Shown here in pieces: positions 1 to 9,659 of a DNA stretch of 64,000 nt. The stretch lies in NCBI GenBank assembly GCA_007674295.1, contig CM017454.1, positions 62,001-126,000 on the forward strand, written 5' to 3'. The notes beneath the pieces were generated by a model. It had not been told where the DNA came from. It saw nothing but the letters and a program-made list of their open reading frames with translations, and did not search any database. Both the position numbers and the translations under genes were made by a program. This DNA comes from Antonospora locustae. Its lineage: Eukaryota > Microsporidia. How positions within the stretch are numbered: the stretch's first letter is position 1; each line of letters begins with the position of its first letter.

Positions 1-495
1 GATGCCTACGAATGCTTCAGCACTGCATTGAAAGTCGGAAAGCACGATCCTACGTTTTGGAACGCCTTTGGTGTGATGTACTACAGTACGGGCCAGATAG
101 AGGACGCAGGCTACTGCTTCGAGAACGCCACTATCTGCGATAAGAGTGCCATTGAGCCGCTCTTCAACATGATCCTTGTGAGAGACAGACAGAGGAGGGA
201 TATCTCTGAGATATCATGGAACGTGGACGCCCTTCTGAAGAAGAACTCCAGCGACAGAACACTGCTTGAGATGCGCACGCTGGTTGACGAGCACAAGAAG
301 AAACAGACAGAAGGAAACGAGGATGATTTTGCAGGTGGCAAAGAAAGAAGCTGTCTGTTCAAGGACATCAAATGCAAGGAGATGAACGTTAATCTGTCGT
401 TCACTCCGTACTTTGCGACGCATCTCTTTTTTGACGGAAAGATTTTCAATCACAGGAGAAATGGCAGCTTCGAGGAGCTTTGCCCGCTTGGGTGA
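1..495 (+). CDS. TPR protein, Cyc8/Ssn6-like (3' end only)
   Basis: The frame is open from the first base, so the 5' part of the gene lies outside the window; 164 codons are visible. The first about 40 residues form a tetratricopeptide pair: an AYECF helix, then DPTFWNAFGVMYYSTGQ, then a second helix with EDAGYCFENA. The 'NPTFW.s.GVLYY...Q..dA' pattern is characteristic of Cyc8/Ssn6 and UTX TPRs, where the array docks Tup1-type co-repressors and DNA-binding repressors. The C-terminal about 100 residues are charged and not recognised. Its stop lies 11 bp from the stop of the convergent coatomer gene. Family membership rests on one TPR pair, so another TPR protein (for example an APC subunit) is not excluded. 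Confidence 0.6.
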   Translation, partial: DAYECFSTALKVGKHDPTFWNAFGVMYYSTGQIEDAGYCFENATICDKSAIEPLFNMILVRDRQRRDISEISWNVDALLKKNSSDRTLLEMRTLVDEHKKKQTEGNEDDFAGGKERSCLFKDIKCKEMNVNLSFTPYFATHLFFDGKIFNHRRNGSFEELCPLG

Positions 496-506
496 TGTGT
501 GGTGCT

Positions 507-1001
507 TCAGCCGGACCTTCGCTTCAGCGAGCCCTTTGGGTCCGTGAAGAACGAAAGGAATCCCTGCGGAATGTTCATCGTTTCGAGACCCTCGAAGCTC
601 CTCACCGGAACATTTTTTACAAGAGCATCCGGGTTTCTTTCGCAGATCACACCGTTGAAAACAAACTCACGCAGAAGGAGACACACTAAATCGTACTTCT
701 TCAGGACGTAGAGCTTTGTGCACTTTTTCAGAACTTTCTGCAGTGCTGCGGAGAATCCTTCAAGCGCCTTTGAGAGGAGAACTTCGTTTCTGTTCTCCCG
801 CGAGTACAGAATCACGTTGATTTCGTCGAGTCTCTGGAGCAAAACAAGTCTGTCGTCGATTATCGATATCTCGTCCTGTGTCTGGACAGCACTGCGATAG
901 AGAGACGCCGGACAGAAGCTGGAGAACGTGACGTGGTAGAGCGCCTCTCCTGCCTCGTCTGTGATTGCAAGGCCCTCGACGTCGTAGATGTCGATTTCCA
1001 T
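507..1001 (-). CDS. RET3: Coatomer subunit zeta
   Basis: 164 aa, close to the usual 150-190 for the small COPI subunit that helps build the coat of Golgi-to-ER vesicles. It has the longin-type fold order of zeta/sigma adaptins: an N-terminal strand (IDIYDVEGLAITDEAGEALY), a central helical stretch (LEGFSAALQKVLKK) and the diagnostic C-terminal segment LLREFVFNGVICERNPDAL, matching the 'vDEivDGGvIlE.Dp' motif of zeta-COP. The start has CCCCC directly before the ATG. The last about 25 residues extend beyond the typical fold. An AP-complex sigma chain is the main alternative but fits the VICERNP segment less well. Confidence 0.8.
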   Translation of the reverse strand: MEIDIYDVEGLAITDEAGEALYHVTFSSFCPASLYRSAVQTQDEISIIDDRLVLLQRLDEINVILYSRENRNEVLLSKALEGFSAALQKVLKKCTKLYVLKKYDLVCLLLREFVFNGVICERNPDALVKNVPVRSFEGLETMNIPQGFLSFFTDPKGSLKRRSG

Positions 1002-1106
1002 GGGGGATGCATTTTGACGCTTTTGGCGCCTGGCACGAGAAGGTACGTGGAAATTTTTATTTGGAGAAGGGAAATCTGCCTTCCGTCCTGCTCGGGAAGA
1101 CGCGCA

Positions 1107-1742
1107 TCAGCAGAGGCGGAGTGGCTTTCCCTGTGTGGTCTTCAGAGAAATCGTGTCGATGTTCTGCACTCCTTTCTTCAGAAGCGTAAAGAGGAAATCG
1201 AGGCCTGTTCGGATGTTCTGCGATATCTCTGCGGGATTCATTTCGAGTGTCCCCACGGGAAAGCTGACGACGTTTGTCTGCCTGAGCTTGAACTTCACTG
1301 TCCTCAGCACCTCGTCGTGGAACTTCTTCAGGTTTCCTCCGTTTGGATCGAAAATGTAGAACGGCGTCCGCTTTCTGTTTAAGAAAGCGATCTCGAAGTA
1401 CTTGTGGAATGTGTTCGTCGTGATCACCGCGTGGTAGTTCTCCGCAAACTTCTTCTTCATCGTCTTCTTCTCCTTCGTCTTCCCCGCCACGTCGTCATAG
1501 AGAACAAACGGAAGACCCGCCTCCTTTGCCATCTCTTCGAGGTTTCTGTCGCCCACAACGAGCACTCGCTCGTTCTTTCGCTTCTGAAAGGGGAGGACGA
1601 CACTCCCGTCGAACTTCTTGTCCCTCTTCAGGTCGTAGCCCTTCAAGCAGACCTGCACCTCCATCGTCTCATCCTTCCGCTTGGCACCTTCCGCCGCAGT
1701 CGCACAGATCGACTCCAGCTTCTCCATCGTGTAGATGCTCAT
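1107..1742 (-). CDS. RPL1: 60S ribosomal protein uL1 (L10a)
   Basis: 211 aa against about 217 in yeast. uL1 forms the mobile L1 stalk that contacts deacylated tRNA at the E site. Family blocks appear in order: VQVCLKGYDLKRDKKFDGSV (about residues 29-48) corresponds to the canonical 'vqLknYDpqkDKRFsGsv'; then an inserted Rossmann-like domain; then RTVKFKLRQTNVVSFPVGT and the C-terminal NIDTISLKTTQGKPLRL. A CCC lies just upstream of the ATG (GCCCTTCGATG). An in-frame second ATG at residue 6 is possible but lies farther from the motif. Divergence is high for a ribosomal protein, which is usual in Microsporidia. Confidence 0.92.
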   Translation of the reverse strand: MSIYTMEKLESICATAAEGAKRKDETMEVQVCLKGYDLKRDKKFDGSVVLPFQKRKNERVLVVGDRNLEEMAKEAGLPFVLYDDVAGKTKEKKTMKKKFAENYHAVITTNTFHKYFEIAFLNRKRTPFYIFDPNGGNLKKFHDEVLRTVKFKLRQTNVVSFPVGTLEMNPAEISQNIRTGLDFLFTLLKKGVQNIDTISLKTTQGKPLRLC

Positions 1743-1781
1743 CGAAGGGCTTTTTTTTGCAGCCTCAAATCCGGATCCTCC

Positions 1782-2981
1782 TTACTGAGACCTGTCGCCC
1801 ACGCCAAGGACGATGCAGTCGAGTGCACACGTGCACGTGTCGCAGCCCTCGGGCACGTCTGCGTGCACTCCGCTGCGCACGTGCTCAAAAAGAACGCGTA
1901 GAAGCTGCGTGCGCACAAAGTCAACGCTTCGGCACCAGTCGATTCTCCACGAAAGATTCGTTTTGCTGTAGAACGCGTTTGGCGCGAAGTTTGCGAACAC
2001 TCCGACACACCCCGTCTGCTGCAGCCGCAACATCAGGCATCGCGTCTCTGCGGTGCCCACCATTGCAGCCCGTGCAATATCCCGGTCTGGCACAGTGCCT
2101 CTCTTCAGAATCGTGTTGAATATCCGCCTTAACGCTCTTCCCTCCGTCCTTTCCAGAAACCGGCTCAGCACGTCCCGCTTCAGCGCATCTCGCCACTCTG
2201 TTGCAAGGCAAAGCTCGCCCATCGGCAGTGTGTGAACCACGCCGTCCGAGACGAGGTACTCTGAGTAGACGTCCAAGTAGCCATTGCTGGTTTCTGCACT
2301 TTGAAGAAGATCGCTTGCTGACACGCGCATTCTCTGCCGAATTTTTAGAAACAGCGATGCCATCGCCTCATCGTAGCGGACTTCCAAGTAGCGGTAGAAG
2401 CAGCTGTCGAAGATGCGCCGCTCCACCTCTGCGTAGTTCACATACGCGTACATCTCCTCGTCACCATCAAGCTTCGCCCTCTTTGCAGCAGCTTCCGTGT
2501 CCTTCGCACACAAGTCGGCTCTGTAGCTCGGATTCCGCTCAAGCACATTGCTTTGCACCTCCTCACGTGTTTCCACGCTCACAAATCTCTTTGCCACCAG
2601 AAACTCGAGCGACTCCGCATCTCGAATTCTCTTTGTGTTCGTGATTCCTGCAATAAGAATCTTTCTGAACACGTCTCCGTGCGACTTGCTTGTGCACTTT
2701 GCCACGAAGTCGCAGTACGTTGCAAAAAAAAGTCGCTTCTCGTGTTTCGTCGCCGAATAAAAAATTTTGTTCCTCGTTTTAGTGTACGTTGCGCAGCGAA
2801 TGTGAAGCAGAAGCGAAATCGCTGCGGAAACGTTCATGTGCGATAGCCTTGTGGCACACACAACCTGCGAGAGCGACGAGTAGCCGTGCCTCAACAGGTG
2901 CTCGGCTACTTTTCTTGTGACTGCACCGTACTCAGAAAACACAGCTGCGTCAAAGCTGCTCTTCGCCGTCTCCTCCCGCAT
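1782..2981 (-). CDS. RPC82: RNA polymerase III subunit RPC3 (Rpc82/RPC62-like)
   Basis: 399 aa, shorter than the 530-650 of yeast and human. The family subunit is part of the Pol III trimer needed for promoter opening and is built of tandem winged helices. The N-terminal winged helix is clear: YGAVTRKVAEHLLRHGYSSL, then SHMNVSAAISLLLHIRCATY (about residues 18-65), matching the 'v...Ll.rGrltl..i.....l....v...L..Liqh..v' pattern of RPC3. Later blocks (LSRFLERTEGRALRRIFNTI; GTVPDRDIARAAMVG) fit the downstream winged helices. The ATG has only CC before it. The gene sits head-to-tail with uL1, 39 bp apart. Confidence 0.72.
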   Translation of the reverse strand: MREETAKSSFDAAVFSEYGAVTRKVAEHLLRHGYSSLSQVVCATRLSHMNVSAAISLLLHIRCATYTKTRNKIFYSATKHEKRLFFATYCDFVAKCTSKSHGDVFRKILIAGITNTKRIRDAESLEFLVAKRFVSVETREEVQSNVLERNPSYRADLCAKDTEAAAKRAKLDGDEEMYAYVNYAEVERRIFDSCFYRYLEVRYDEAMASLFLKIRQRMRVSASDLLQSAETSNGYLDVYSEYLVSDGVVHTLPMGELCLATEWRDALKRDVLSRFLERTEGRALRRIFNTILKRGTVPDRDIARAAMVGTAETRCLMLRLQQTGCVGVFANFAPNAFYSKTNLSWRIDWCRSVDFVRTQLLRVLFEHVRSGVHADVPEGCDTCTCALDCIVLGVGDRSQ

Positions 2982-3096
2982 GGATTATTTTTGCAGGTCA
3001 CTCTAAGCGTGAATCCCAGCTCAGAAGATGCAGCTGTAGAAGCACACAACAGAAAGTTTATTCAGAGAAGGACCCTCGGGCTGCAGAACGGTGCCG

Positions 3097-4074
3097 TCAC
3101 TCGTAGCCGCTCCTGGTGCGCTTTCTCTTGCAAGGATCGCAGCTCTCATCCTCGTCTGTGCTCTGCACCGGCCTTTCTGAAAGCATCCGCGCTATATCCG
3201 CGTTTATCTTTCTGTTTCGTTCTGAAATCATCGCCCAGATGTTTTGTTCCTTCTCCTCCTCCTTCGTTAGCAGATCTATTTGCTCCTGAAACTTGTTCGC
3301 TAGCTCGTATCTCTTCATTTCAAACGCCTTTTCTCGTTTCTTTATGAGATCGATTTTTATCAGCGTATTTCTCTTTCTTCCACTTTGAAACCTTCGCTCC
3401 GCAAGTGTCTCAGTCTCTCCTATTTGTCTTTGCACGTACTTCTTTAGATTTCGTACCTTCTCCTCGTGCTTTTCAAGGTTGAAGTCCTCGTTCTCCGCCT
3501 TGAAGGCTTCAAATTCATTTTCCTCAAGAGGCACATTGCTGACAAACTGAATGCTCATCTTCTTCAGCAGATCCTTTCCCGCCACAAGTTCCAGAAACCG
3601 ACTTGTGCTCACATTTCGCTTCCCTACTCTGACCACGTAGACATCTCCAGTGCCGATAGCCACGATTACGGCGATTCTGTAAGTTTCTTTAATCTTCACT
3701 TTTACGAGGTGGCCAACAAACTTTTCAAAGTACGCTTTGTTCGCGTTTTCCATGAGAAAGTCTCGCGGAAGCACACAGAGAGCGAGGTCTCTACACGTAA
3801 ACTTGTGCCCATTGTCCTCTACTGAGTCATCCTTATGCACTGACTTCGACTCATTAAGCTCTTTCAGCCTTTTTTCAACCTCTCTCTTCTCTTTGTACGC
3901 TCTCAACTTCGCATGTCTCTCGTAAAGAATCCTCTGTCGCTGGATTTCTGACATGTTTTTGAGTCTTTTCTCGTCACTTGAATCTATGTACAACTCGTCG
4001 TCGCTTTCTGTATCGCTACTGGTGTCTCCGGAGCGTGTGTTTATTATGCTCCCTTTCATTCTCCTTTCCTTCAT
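3097..4074 (-). CDS. RTF1: Rtf1, PAF1 complex Plus3-domain protein
   Basis: 325 aa from the ATG preceded by GAGCCCCGGTTT; the longer frame to 4128 would need a GTG start. An acidic N-terminus (DTSSDTESDDELYIDSSD) leads into the conserved MSEIQRQRILYERHAK block (about residues 41-56), then a Plus3 domain at about 93-192 ending in IQFVSNVPLEENEFEAF, which matches 'leFVSNq.ftE.EF..w' of Rtf1. A charged helical C-terminus follows. In other eukaryotes the Plus3 domain binds Spt5 and couples the PAF1 complex to histone H2B ubiquitination during elongation. The protein is about half of yeast Rtf1 (558 aa). Confidence 0.85.
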   Translation of the reverse strand: MKERRMKGSIINTRSGDTSSDTESDDELYIDSSDEKRLKNMSEIQRQRILYERHAKLRAYKEKREVEKRLKELNESKSVHKDDSVEDNGHKFTCRDLALCVLPRDFLMENANKAYFEKFVGHLVKVKIKETYRIAVIVAIGTGDVYVVRVGKRNVSTSRFLELVAGKDLLKKMSIQFVSNVPLEENEFEAFKAENEDFNLEKHEEKVRNLKKYVQRQIGETETLAERRFQSGRKRNTLIKIDLIKKREKAFEMKRYELANKFQEQIDLLTKEEEKEQNIWAMISERNRKINADIARMLSERPVQSTDEDESCDPCKRKRTRSGYE

Positions 4075-4403
4075 AAACCGGGGCTCTGCATCTCGATTAG
4101 TTTCAAAAGGTTTCAGACACACTGCCACTCATCAGCTGCACTTTGCAACAATCATGCATAAAATCCCGAACATTTATTTAGCTAAGAGACATTTTCATTG
4201 TGGTTTAAGCAAATGCATACGGAATAAGCACCATCATTAACAAGGTACTTGCTGGCGAGACGAACTTTTAGAGGAAACAGGACTCGTTTGCATCTTTTTG
4301 AAAAACATTGCAACGTCTGCAATGTCTCTTCTTTTATCGAAAATGAATACAACAGGGGTTCTACGATTTGAACTTATTGATCATGCTGCTACGGCAGGAG
4401 GCT
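4075..4403. other. Intergenic region upstream of RTF1
   Basis: About 330 bp between the RTF1 start and the SPC2 stop. It holds the RTF1 promoter motif (CCCC just before the ATG) and short AT-rich stretches. I see no gene, tRNA-like T-loop or strong inverted repeat. Confidence 0.5.
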
Positions 4404-4946
4404 TCAGTTGGAGAAAAGGGTCTCGATGTCTCTTAGATACTCTTCATGAATCAAAACACCGTCAGAGTAGAACAGATCATAGACGGATTTTGTATACTTT
4501 GTAGGCACCTTTCCACCATCTCTGAAGAGCATGATCGTATACATTGGATGAGGCTCTTTAATTTCGCTCCTCACAACAAGAAGAGAGCCGTCCTTCTCTC
4601 CCTTGAAAACCGGCTCGGGAAAGAGAAAGAGAACGATCTCGAGAGCGATATTCAACGAAAAATACAAAGAAAGAAGCACGGCGACGTAGGGCTTGTAGAC
4701 AACGAAGTCGATGTAGAGCGACAAGCAAAGTGTGATTGCTGCGGTGATTATTGATACGAGTCCCACAAATATTCTGATATCGGTAACGAAATGGTGCTGC
4801 TTCCAGCCAAGTACCTTCGTCAAGTAGCGCTTCAGAACGTCATCGAGTGTGATCTTGAGCGCTCTCAGGTGAAGCACTTCGCTTTTCACGGGGGACTTTG
4901 TGTAGGCTTTCAACAAGCTGTTCATCGGGGGCTTTTTAGCATCCAT
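4404..4946 (-). CDS. SPC2: Signal peptidase complex subunit 2 (SPC25)
   Basis: 180 aa, the normal length for the family (about 178-226). The conserved block LDDVLKRYLTKVLGWKQHHFVTDIRI (residues 34-59) matches 'lDD.vkkyLte.lgy...h...D.rl' of SPC25. It is followed by two hydrophobic helices (about 60-80 and 87-109) that form the membrane hairpin, then a cytosolic C-terminal domain. SPC2 is the non-catalytic ER subunit linking signal peptidase to the Sec61 translocon. CCCTTCAAA precedes the ATG. Divergent from the DPH2-like gene, with only 43 bp between the chosen starts. Confidence 0.85.
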   Translation of the reverse strand: MDAKKPPMNSLLKAYTKSPVKSEVLHLRALKITLDDVLKRYLTKVLGWKQHHFVTDIRIFVGLVSIITAAITLCLSLYIDFVVYKPYVAVLLSLYFSLNIALEIVLFLFPEPVFKGEKDGSLLVVRSEIKEPHPMYTIMLFRDGGKVPTKYTKSVYDLFYSDGVLIHEEYLRDIETLFSN

Positions 4947-4989
4947 TTTGAAGGGTTCAATGAAGCTGCGTACAACGAGGGGGTCTCAA
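4947..4989. promoter_or_regulatory. Shared divergent promoter SPC2 / DPH2-like
   Basis: A 43-bp gap separates the two divergent ATGs. Each side has its own run: GGG at 4953-4955 reads as CCC seven bases before the SPC2 ATG, and GGGGG at 4979-4983 lies six bases before the ATG at 4990. If the upstream in-frame ATG at 4948 were used instead, the two start codons would be one base apart and no promoter space would remain. That favours the 4990 start. Confidence 0.5.
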
Positions 4990-5964
4990 ATGGATGGAAA
5001 TGATTTTCTTGATTTTAAAGATCTCGAAGAAAAGGCAAAGAAAGCTACAACGATAGCTGTGATATGCAATGTAAACACCGTTTCGATGGTCCCAGAGACA
5101 CACGCGGCGATTCTGAGAGCAAACGCAGAGGCTTCTGTGCGTATTCTCGAGCCAACCGAAATTGCATGTCGGTACAAAACACCCCGCTACGACCTCCACG
5201 TTTTGCTCACGCTTGAGTGCCCTTTTCACTCGTTTAAAAATGTTGTTCTTTTAAGGCGAGTGTGCGCTTCATTCGTTTCCAGGGACGACTTTGTTTACGA
5301 CTCGCGCTTTCCACACGCTTCACGAAACGTTTCCGAGGATGCGTACTTTGAAGGAACGCGTGTTGTTGTTAGTGACTGCCAACGGTTTTACAACTATTTT
5401 TTCTACGTAGCAGGAGCTACATCTTTCTCTGGTGCTGCATGCGAGGAAGATCGAGTACGTTTTCTAATTTCACGAATGGCTCTTGTTGACAAAGTGCGCG
5501 GGAGACGTACTTTCGCGATTTTCTTCTCATCTGCAGAATATCGCAGACTAGCGGAGAGAATATCGAAGTTTCTTGAGGAGCGAGGAAGAGAGACATTGCT
5601 TGTTTTTGTGAGGGACATCAGCTGGGAGCGACTAGTTGCGATAGAATTTGCGGAAGCTTTCGTGGTCATCGATTGTCCCTTCTACACACATTTCGATATC
5701 AAGACGCTCGTTCCGCTCGTCACTCCATTTGAGGTCGCGTTGAGTTTCAAGGAGACGTGGGATGGGAAGTACGGAATAAACGAGTTCGAGATCGTCGGGT
5801 TGTCAGCAGAAAATGACTCGATATCTCCTCCGCTGAACGAAAGTACTGAGATGGTTCTGTGCAGAGGCACGTACAATGTTGAGTACTCTGCAGAAGATTC
5901 TGCAGACACGTCAATTAATCCTGGTCTCAAGGGAAATTCCGAGGGCTACAGTCGTGGCATTTGA
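4990..5964 (+). CDS. DPH2-like diphthamide biosynthesis protein
   Basis: 324 aa from the ATG preceded by GGGGGTCTCAA; an in-frame ATG at 4948 would add 14 residues. Diphthamide is a modified histidine on elongation factor 2. Dph1-Dph2 is the Fe-S heterodimer that transfers the aminocarboxypropyl group from SAM. The best support is C-terminal: FVVIDCPFYTHFDIKTLVPL then VTPFEVALSF and WDGKYGINEFEI. This matches the Dph2 'fVlvaCPe.sl.d...f.rPivTPfEle.Al...W.g.Y..dF' block better than Dph1 (CPRLSIDWG). The N-terminal domain is degenerate and I do not find the usual GDTsYGsCCVDE segment. It is shorter than yeast Dph2 (534 aa). Confidence 0.62.
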   Translation: MDGNDFLDFKDLEEKAKKATTIAVICNVNTVSMVPETHAAILRANAEASVRILEPTEIACRYKTPRYDLHVLLTLECPFHSFKNVVLLRRVCASFVSRDDFVYDSRFPHASRNVSEDAYFEGTRVVVSDCQRFYNYFFYVAGATSFSGAACEEDRVRFLISRMALVDKVRGRRTFAIFFSSAEYRRLAERISKFLEERGRETLLVFVRDISWERLVAIEFAEAFVVIDCPFYTHFDIKTLVPLVTPFEVALSFKETWDGKYGINEFEIVGLSAENDSISPPLNESTEMVLCRGTYNVEYSAEDSADTSINPGLKGNSEGYSRGI

Positions 5965-6244
5965 GCTTCTCTTTCCCACACGCCCTCCAAATAGGCTTTG
6001 CCACCGCTCCCACTGAAATTAATTTCGAATATTTGCAGCCCATCAAAAAGCATCTTCTGCGCCACAAAGAGCACTCATTGAACTCTTTGCCAGCTGAAGT
6101 AGACCATCGTCATTCAAGGAACCATGCGCCTTAGTTGGATCATGGGCCATGTGTGACTACATTTTCTTTTAAGCACGATTTGAATCTCCTTTGTGTGTCC
6201 ACCAGCAAAAGCGTACACAAAGGAAGCGCATAGCGTCTCCCTCG

Positions 6245-6826
6245 ATGGAAGACAAAAAACAAACACGGGAAACCGCAACTTTCAGCTACCACAACAGAGG
6301 AAAACAGCAGATCCTTGCAGGTTTGATATGCACGGCTCTAGCAGCGACGATAGCTCTTGAGACTCGGTGTCTCTGGAAGACAGATCTTGGATTTGCACTT
6401 TTTCCAGAGCTTTCATTATTTCTTGCGCACCTGATGGCCGTTCTTTGTGCCTCCTACGCTGTGTTTGCGCTGATAGTGCTCAACCACTACAACCAGGTGG
6501 AGCTGAGACAGCGTGTTGATAAATTTGGAGTGGAAACAAAACTTGACGTCCTCTCATTGCTTGTTGCTATTGACCTTGTGATTTCTGTGGTTGTAAGTGT
6601 GAACTCCACTGCCAAGATGGTCCTCTCAAGAATTATTCGGAGACACAACAGGGATGATGTCTTGTTTGTTGTAAACGAATGGTTCTTTGTGATTCTTAAC
6701 GGTGCGTTTCTGTGTACGACTTACGCACTGCGACCGAAATCAAGATCTTTGATCGAAAGAAACGCTGAAAGACCTGACGAAAGAGAACCATTGATAAGAG
6801 AGTTTCTCTGCTGTACCTACGTTTAG
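6245..6826 (+). CDS. Hypothetical four-helix membrane protein
   Basis: 193 aa from the ATG preceded by TCTCCCTCG; extending upstream to 6191 would need a TTG start. Four hydrophobic segments are visible at about residues 22-38, 55-78, 102-118 and 143-160, with a charged N-terminus (MEDKKQTRET) and a charged tail (RSLIERNAERPDEREPLI). I recognise no family. The topology suggests both ends on the same side of the membrane. It lies 14 bp upstream of the GDPD gene on the same strand. Confidence 0.75.
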   Translation: MEDKKQTRETATFSYHNRGKQQILAGLICTALAATIALETRCLWKTDLGFALFPELSLFLAHLMAVLCASYAVFALIVLNHYNQVELRQRVDKFGVETKLDVLSLLVAIDLVISVVVSVNSTAKMVLSRIIRRHNRDDVLFVVNEWFFVILNGAFLCTTYALRPKSRSLIERNAERPDEREPLIREFLCCTYV

Positions 6827-6840
6827 AAAAGCCCTTTAAA

Positions 6841-7995
6841 ATGTTTTGTACAGTGAAAAGGGAGAGTGAAGATGAAACGAGAGTTGTTGGAATTTCACTG
6901 GATGCATCAAACAGAAGGCTTTCAAATGCGGAGATGGTTTACGTGACGGTTGGAAACGGGAAAGGTGCTAATTACCTGGAAACATATCCGATGATTAATC
7001 TCATGAACTGCTTCTTTGCGTTTGTGGCCATCGACAAACTCTTTGAGCTGCGTGGTATCGCAGTTGATACGGCGATGGGAGTACAGGAAGTCATCGACAT
7101 GAAGGACGTGGTACTTGAGCTCTCGCAGTTCAATGCTAAAAGATGCAAGCTTTCGATTGACGAAGTGCATCTTATTGGACACCGTGGTGCAGGTGAAAAT
7201 TCCACATTTGAAGATGGCGAATATATAGAAAATACGGAGTTTGCGATTAGAAAGGCGATTCGAGTTGGTGCTGATTGGGTGGAAGTTGATGTTCACTTGT
7301 CAAAGGACGGTGTTCCAATTGTACTTCATGATTTTACGATCGAGTACAAAGGGAGAAAGCGTACCGTGTCATCACTGACATGCGAAGAGGTGATGGAAGC
7401 CCATCTACTTGCCTTCAACACAAAAAAAAGAGACGATCTCTGTCTGTTAACACTAGAAAAGACGTTAGTTGTAGCTGGTAGTTTGGGAGTCAACATTGAA
7501 ATCAAATATCCACGAATTAATGAGCAGAAAGAAATTTCTGACTACGTTTATGTGCATCCGAGAATATACGTTGAGAGGATTCTCGAAGTCACTCGTGCTT
7601 CTGGAAAAGAAAAAATTTACTTCAGCTCATTTCATCCACAAATCGTACTTGCGTTGAGTGTTGTGACGCACTACTACCCGGTTTTCTTTCTCACAGAGGG
7701 GGATGGTGGAAATAATCGCGAAACAATCTGTAACACAATGGATGCAGCTATCCAATTCGCATCGAGGCTCGGAATTAGTGGTGTTATCATGGACAGCAAG
7801 TATCTCTTTTCTTGTGATACGGATTTTTCAAAGGTGACAAAAATGACAGGACTTCAGTTTATAGCTTATGGAAAGGAGTTGAATAATTTGGAATTGGCAC
7901 GTATCGCAATTTCAAGAGGACTTTATGGAGTGATAATAGACAATGTAGATGTTATTGTGGAACTATGTGCTGAGAGACTTCGTAGTTTTAACTAA
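6841..7995 (+). CDS. Glycerophosphodiester phosphodiesterase (GDE1-type)
   Basis: 384 aa. The GP-PDE TIM-barrel occupies about residues 108-380. Visible active-site residues are H114-R115-G116 in IGHRGAGEN, E130-N131 (IENTEFA), E148 and D150 in VEVDVHLSKDG, H163 in VLHDF, and E220/K222 in NIEIKYP. The family hydrolyses glycerophosphodiesters such as glycerophosphocholine to glycerol-3-phosphate and the alcohol, a plausible route to scavenge head groups. The N-terminal about 105 residues resemble the region before the catalytic domain of Gde1 only loosely, and no SPX or ankyrin repeats are evident. AAGCCCTTTAAA precedes the ATG. The gene is AT-richer towards its 3' end, where the gene-free block begins. 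Confidence 0.87.
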   Translation: MFCTVKRESEDETRVVGISLDASNRRLSNAEMVYVTVGNGKGANYLETYPMINLMNCFFAFVAIDKLFELRGIAVDTAMGVQEVIDMKDVVLELSQFNAKRCKLSIDEVHLIGHRGAGENSTFEDGEYIENTEFAIRKAIRVGADWVEVDVHLSKDGVPIVLHDFTIEYKGRKRTVSSLTCEEVMEAHLLAFNTKKRDDLCLLTLEKTLVVAGSLGVNIEIKYPRINEQKEISDYVYVHPRIYVERILEVTRASGKEKIYFSSFHPQIVLALSVVTHYYPVFFLTEGDGGNNRETICNTMDAAIQFASRLGISGVIMDSKYLFSCDTDFSKVTKMTGLQFIAYGKELNNLELARIAISRGLYGVIIDNVDVIVELCAERLRSFN

Positions 7996-9659
7996 AAGTT
8001 TTAATTTATATAAACATTCACATTATTTACGAGTTAGGTTAGTAATAAATTCCGACATTATAACTTTATTATGCTTTCTGGTTTAGATAATATGTTAGTT
8101 AATAAATTAAAGTTTGAAATAAAAAAATTATAACATAAAAATTTTATCTTAAATTTAATTTATTTGATCATATTTAACTTGAAAGACTTATTTAATTAAA
8201 TATAAAAAGGCTTGGCTTGCAATAAAGCTAGATTTCAAAAAACTAAAAAGATTAATTTGTTTGTTTTCAAGATGCACGTTTTATTAAAAAAATCTTGAAG
8301 AAGTTGTGATAATTTAGTAATTATTGTTTTATTAATAACATAGAACATAACATGTTTTTAAATTTAGTCTATAGCAAATTGTTTTACAATAATCATCACT
8401 TGCATGTATGAAAAATGTTTTTTATAAAAATAAAATTCAATAATGTAATATTTTATATTTTTTAATTCCATGTTTTTACGTAAAATACAGCAACTCTTAA
8501 TTGTCTAACTGAATCTTAATAATTATTATATATTTTTTATTTGTTTTGTTTTTTAAAATTATAAAAAAACAATATTGGATATTTATTATATAAATAATAA
8601 GTATCACTATTCTCTTTTATAATTTTAAAATTAAATAAACTTGCAGTCCTTTAAGTTTTGTGATTAAGAATTATCAAGCTTATAAATAAATAACTCCTTA
8701 TCGTAAAAAAAAAGAGAAAATAAATAGTACCATTAAAACATAATGAATATGGATTGCGTTGTTTAACTAAAGATTCATCTTCTACTTCACCCTTATAGGA
8801 ATATAAAGTATAAGTCATATGTAATCAATACATGAAGTCTTGGCAATTAAACTATTCTATACTCTATTTCTATGATGAAAAGAGCAGATGACAATATTTT
8901 TGTTTTTCAAGATAAAAAGTAGTCAATCAATTTTATGTGAATAAAAACCTATCAGCATTCTCGAAAATATGAAGTCAAGCACCTCCCTCTCTTTGTTTGG
9001 TTGGTTGAGTGCATAGATGTCAAAAACAGAAAGAATTGATACTAAATATCGCATATTTTAAGATTACCCAACAGTGAACTATACTAAAATATAAGCAAAA
9101 TAAATAGAATTTATTTAGGAACTTTGCATATTCCTTAAAAAACAGATTTTTATGCATTAAATTATTAACTAAATACTACATATATTGTCCATACGTTCTA
9201 CTGTAAAAGACACTGACTGTGAAGCAATTTAATGAAAAATGTAAATATATAAATTAAAAATTTAATAGATATTATATATATTTTTAAATTAATAGTTGAA
9301 AACTCTCTAACTTCTATTTTTAATAATTTTATATAAATGTTTACTTATATTTATTAATCTATTTTAATCAATCTTAATAATATTAATTAATAATATTATA
9401 GGCTTATGAATTAATTAACCATAACTTTCTATTCCATGAAAGAAATTATAAAAATAGATTTTATTTCGACAAACTTGAATGCCACTAGTACGGATGGATA
9501 CATCGTGATAAAATTTAGCGAGTTTTCTTAAATGAAAGTTTAGTAAAGTAGTTACCAAAAAAAAAAGATTTAAAATAGTTACAATATTTTTTATTCATAA
9601 GATATATTTTTTTATTTTTTATTGTGTTTTGATTTATCCAAAAAGGTCATTATTATTAC

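Noticed and set aside
5965..6244. Possible RNA gene in the 280-bp gap after the DPH2-like gene
   Set aside because: Composition is ordinary for this region and I found no convincing stem set or T-loop.
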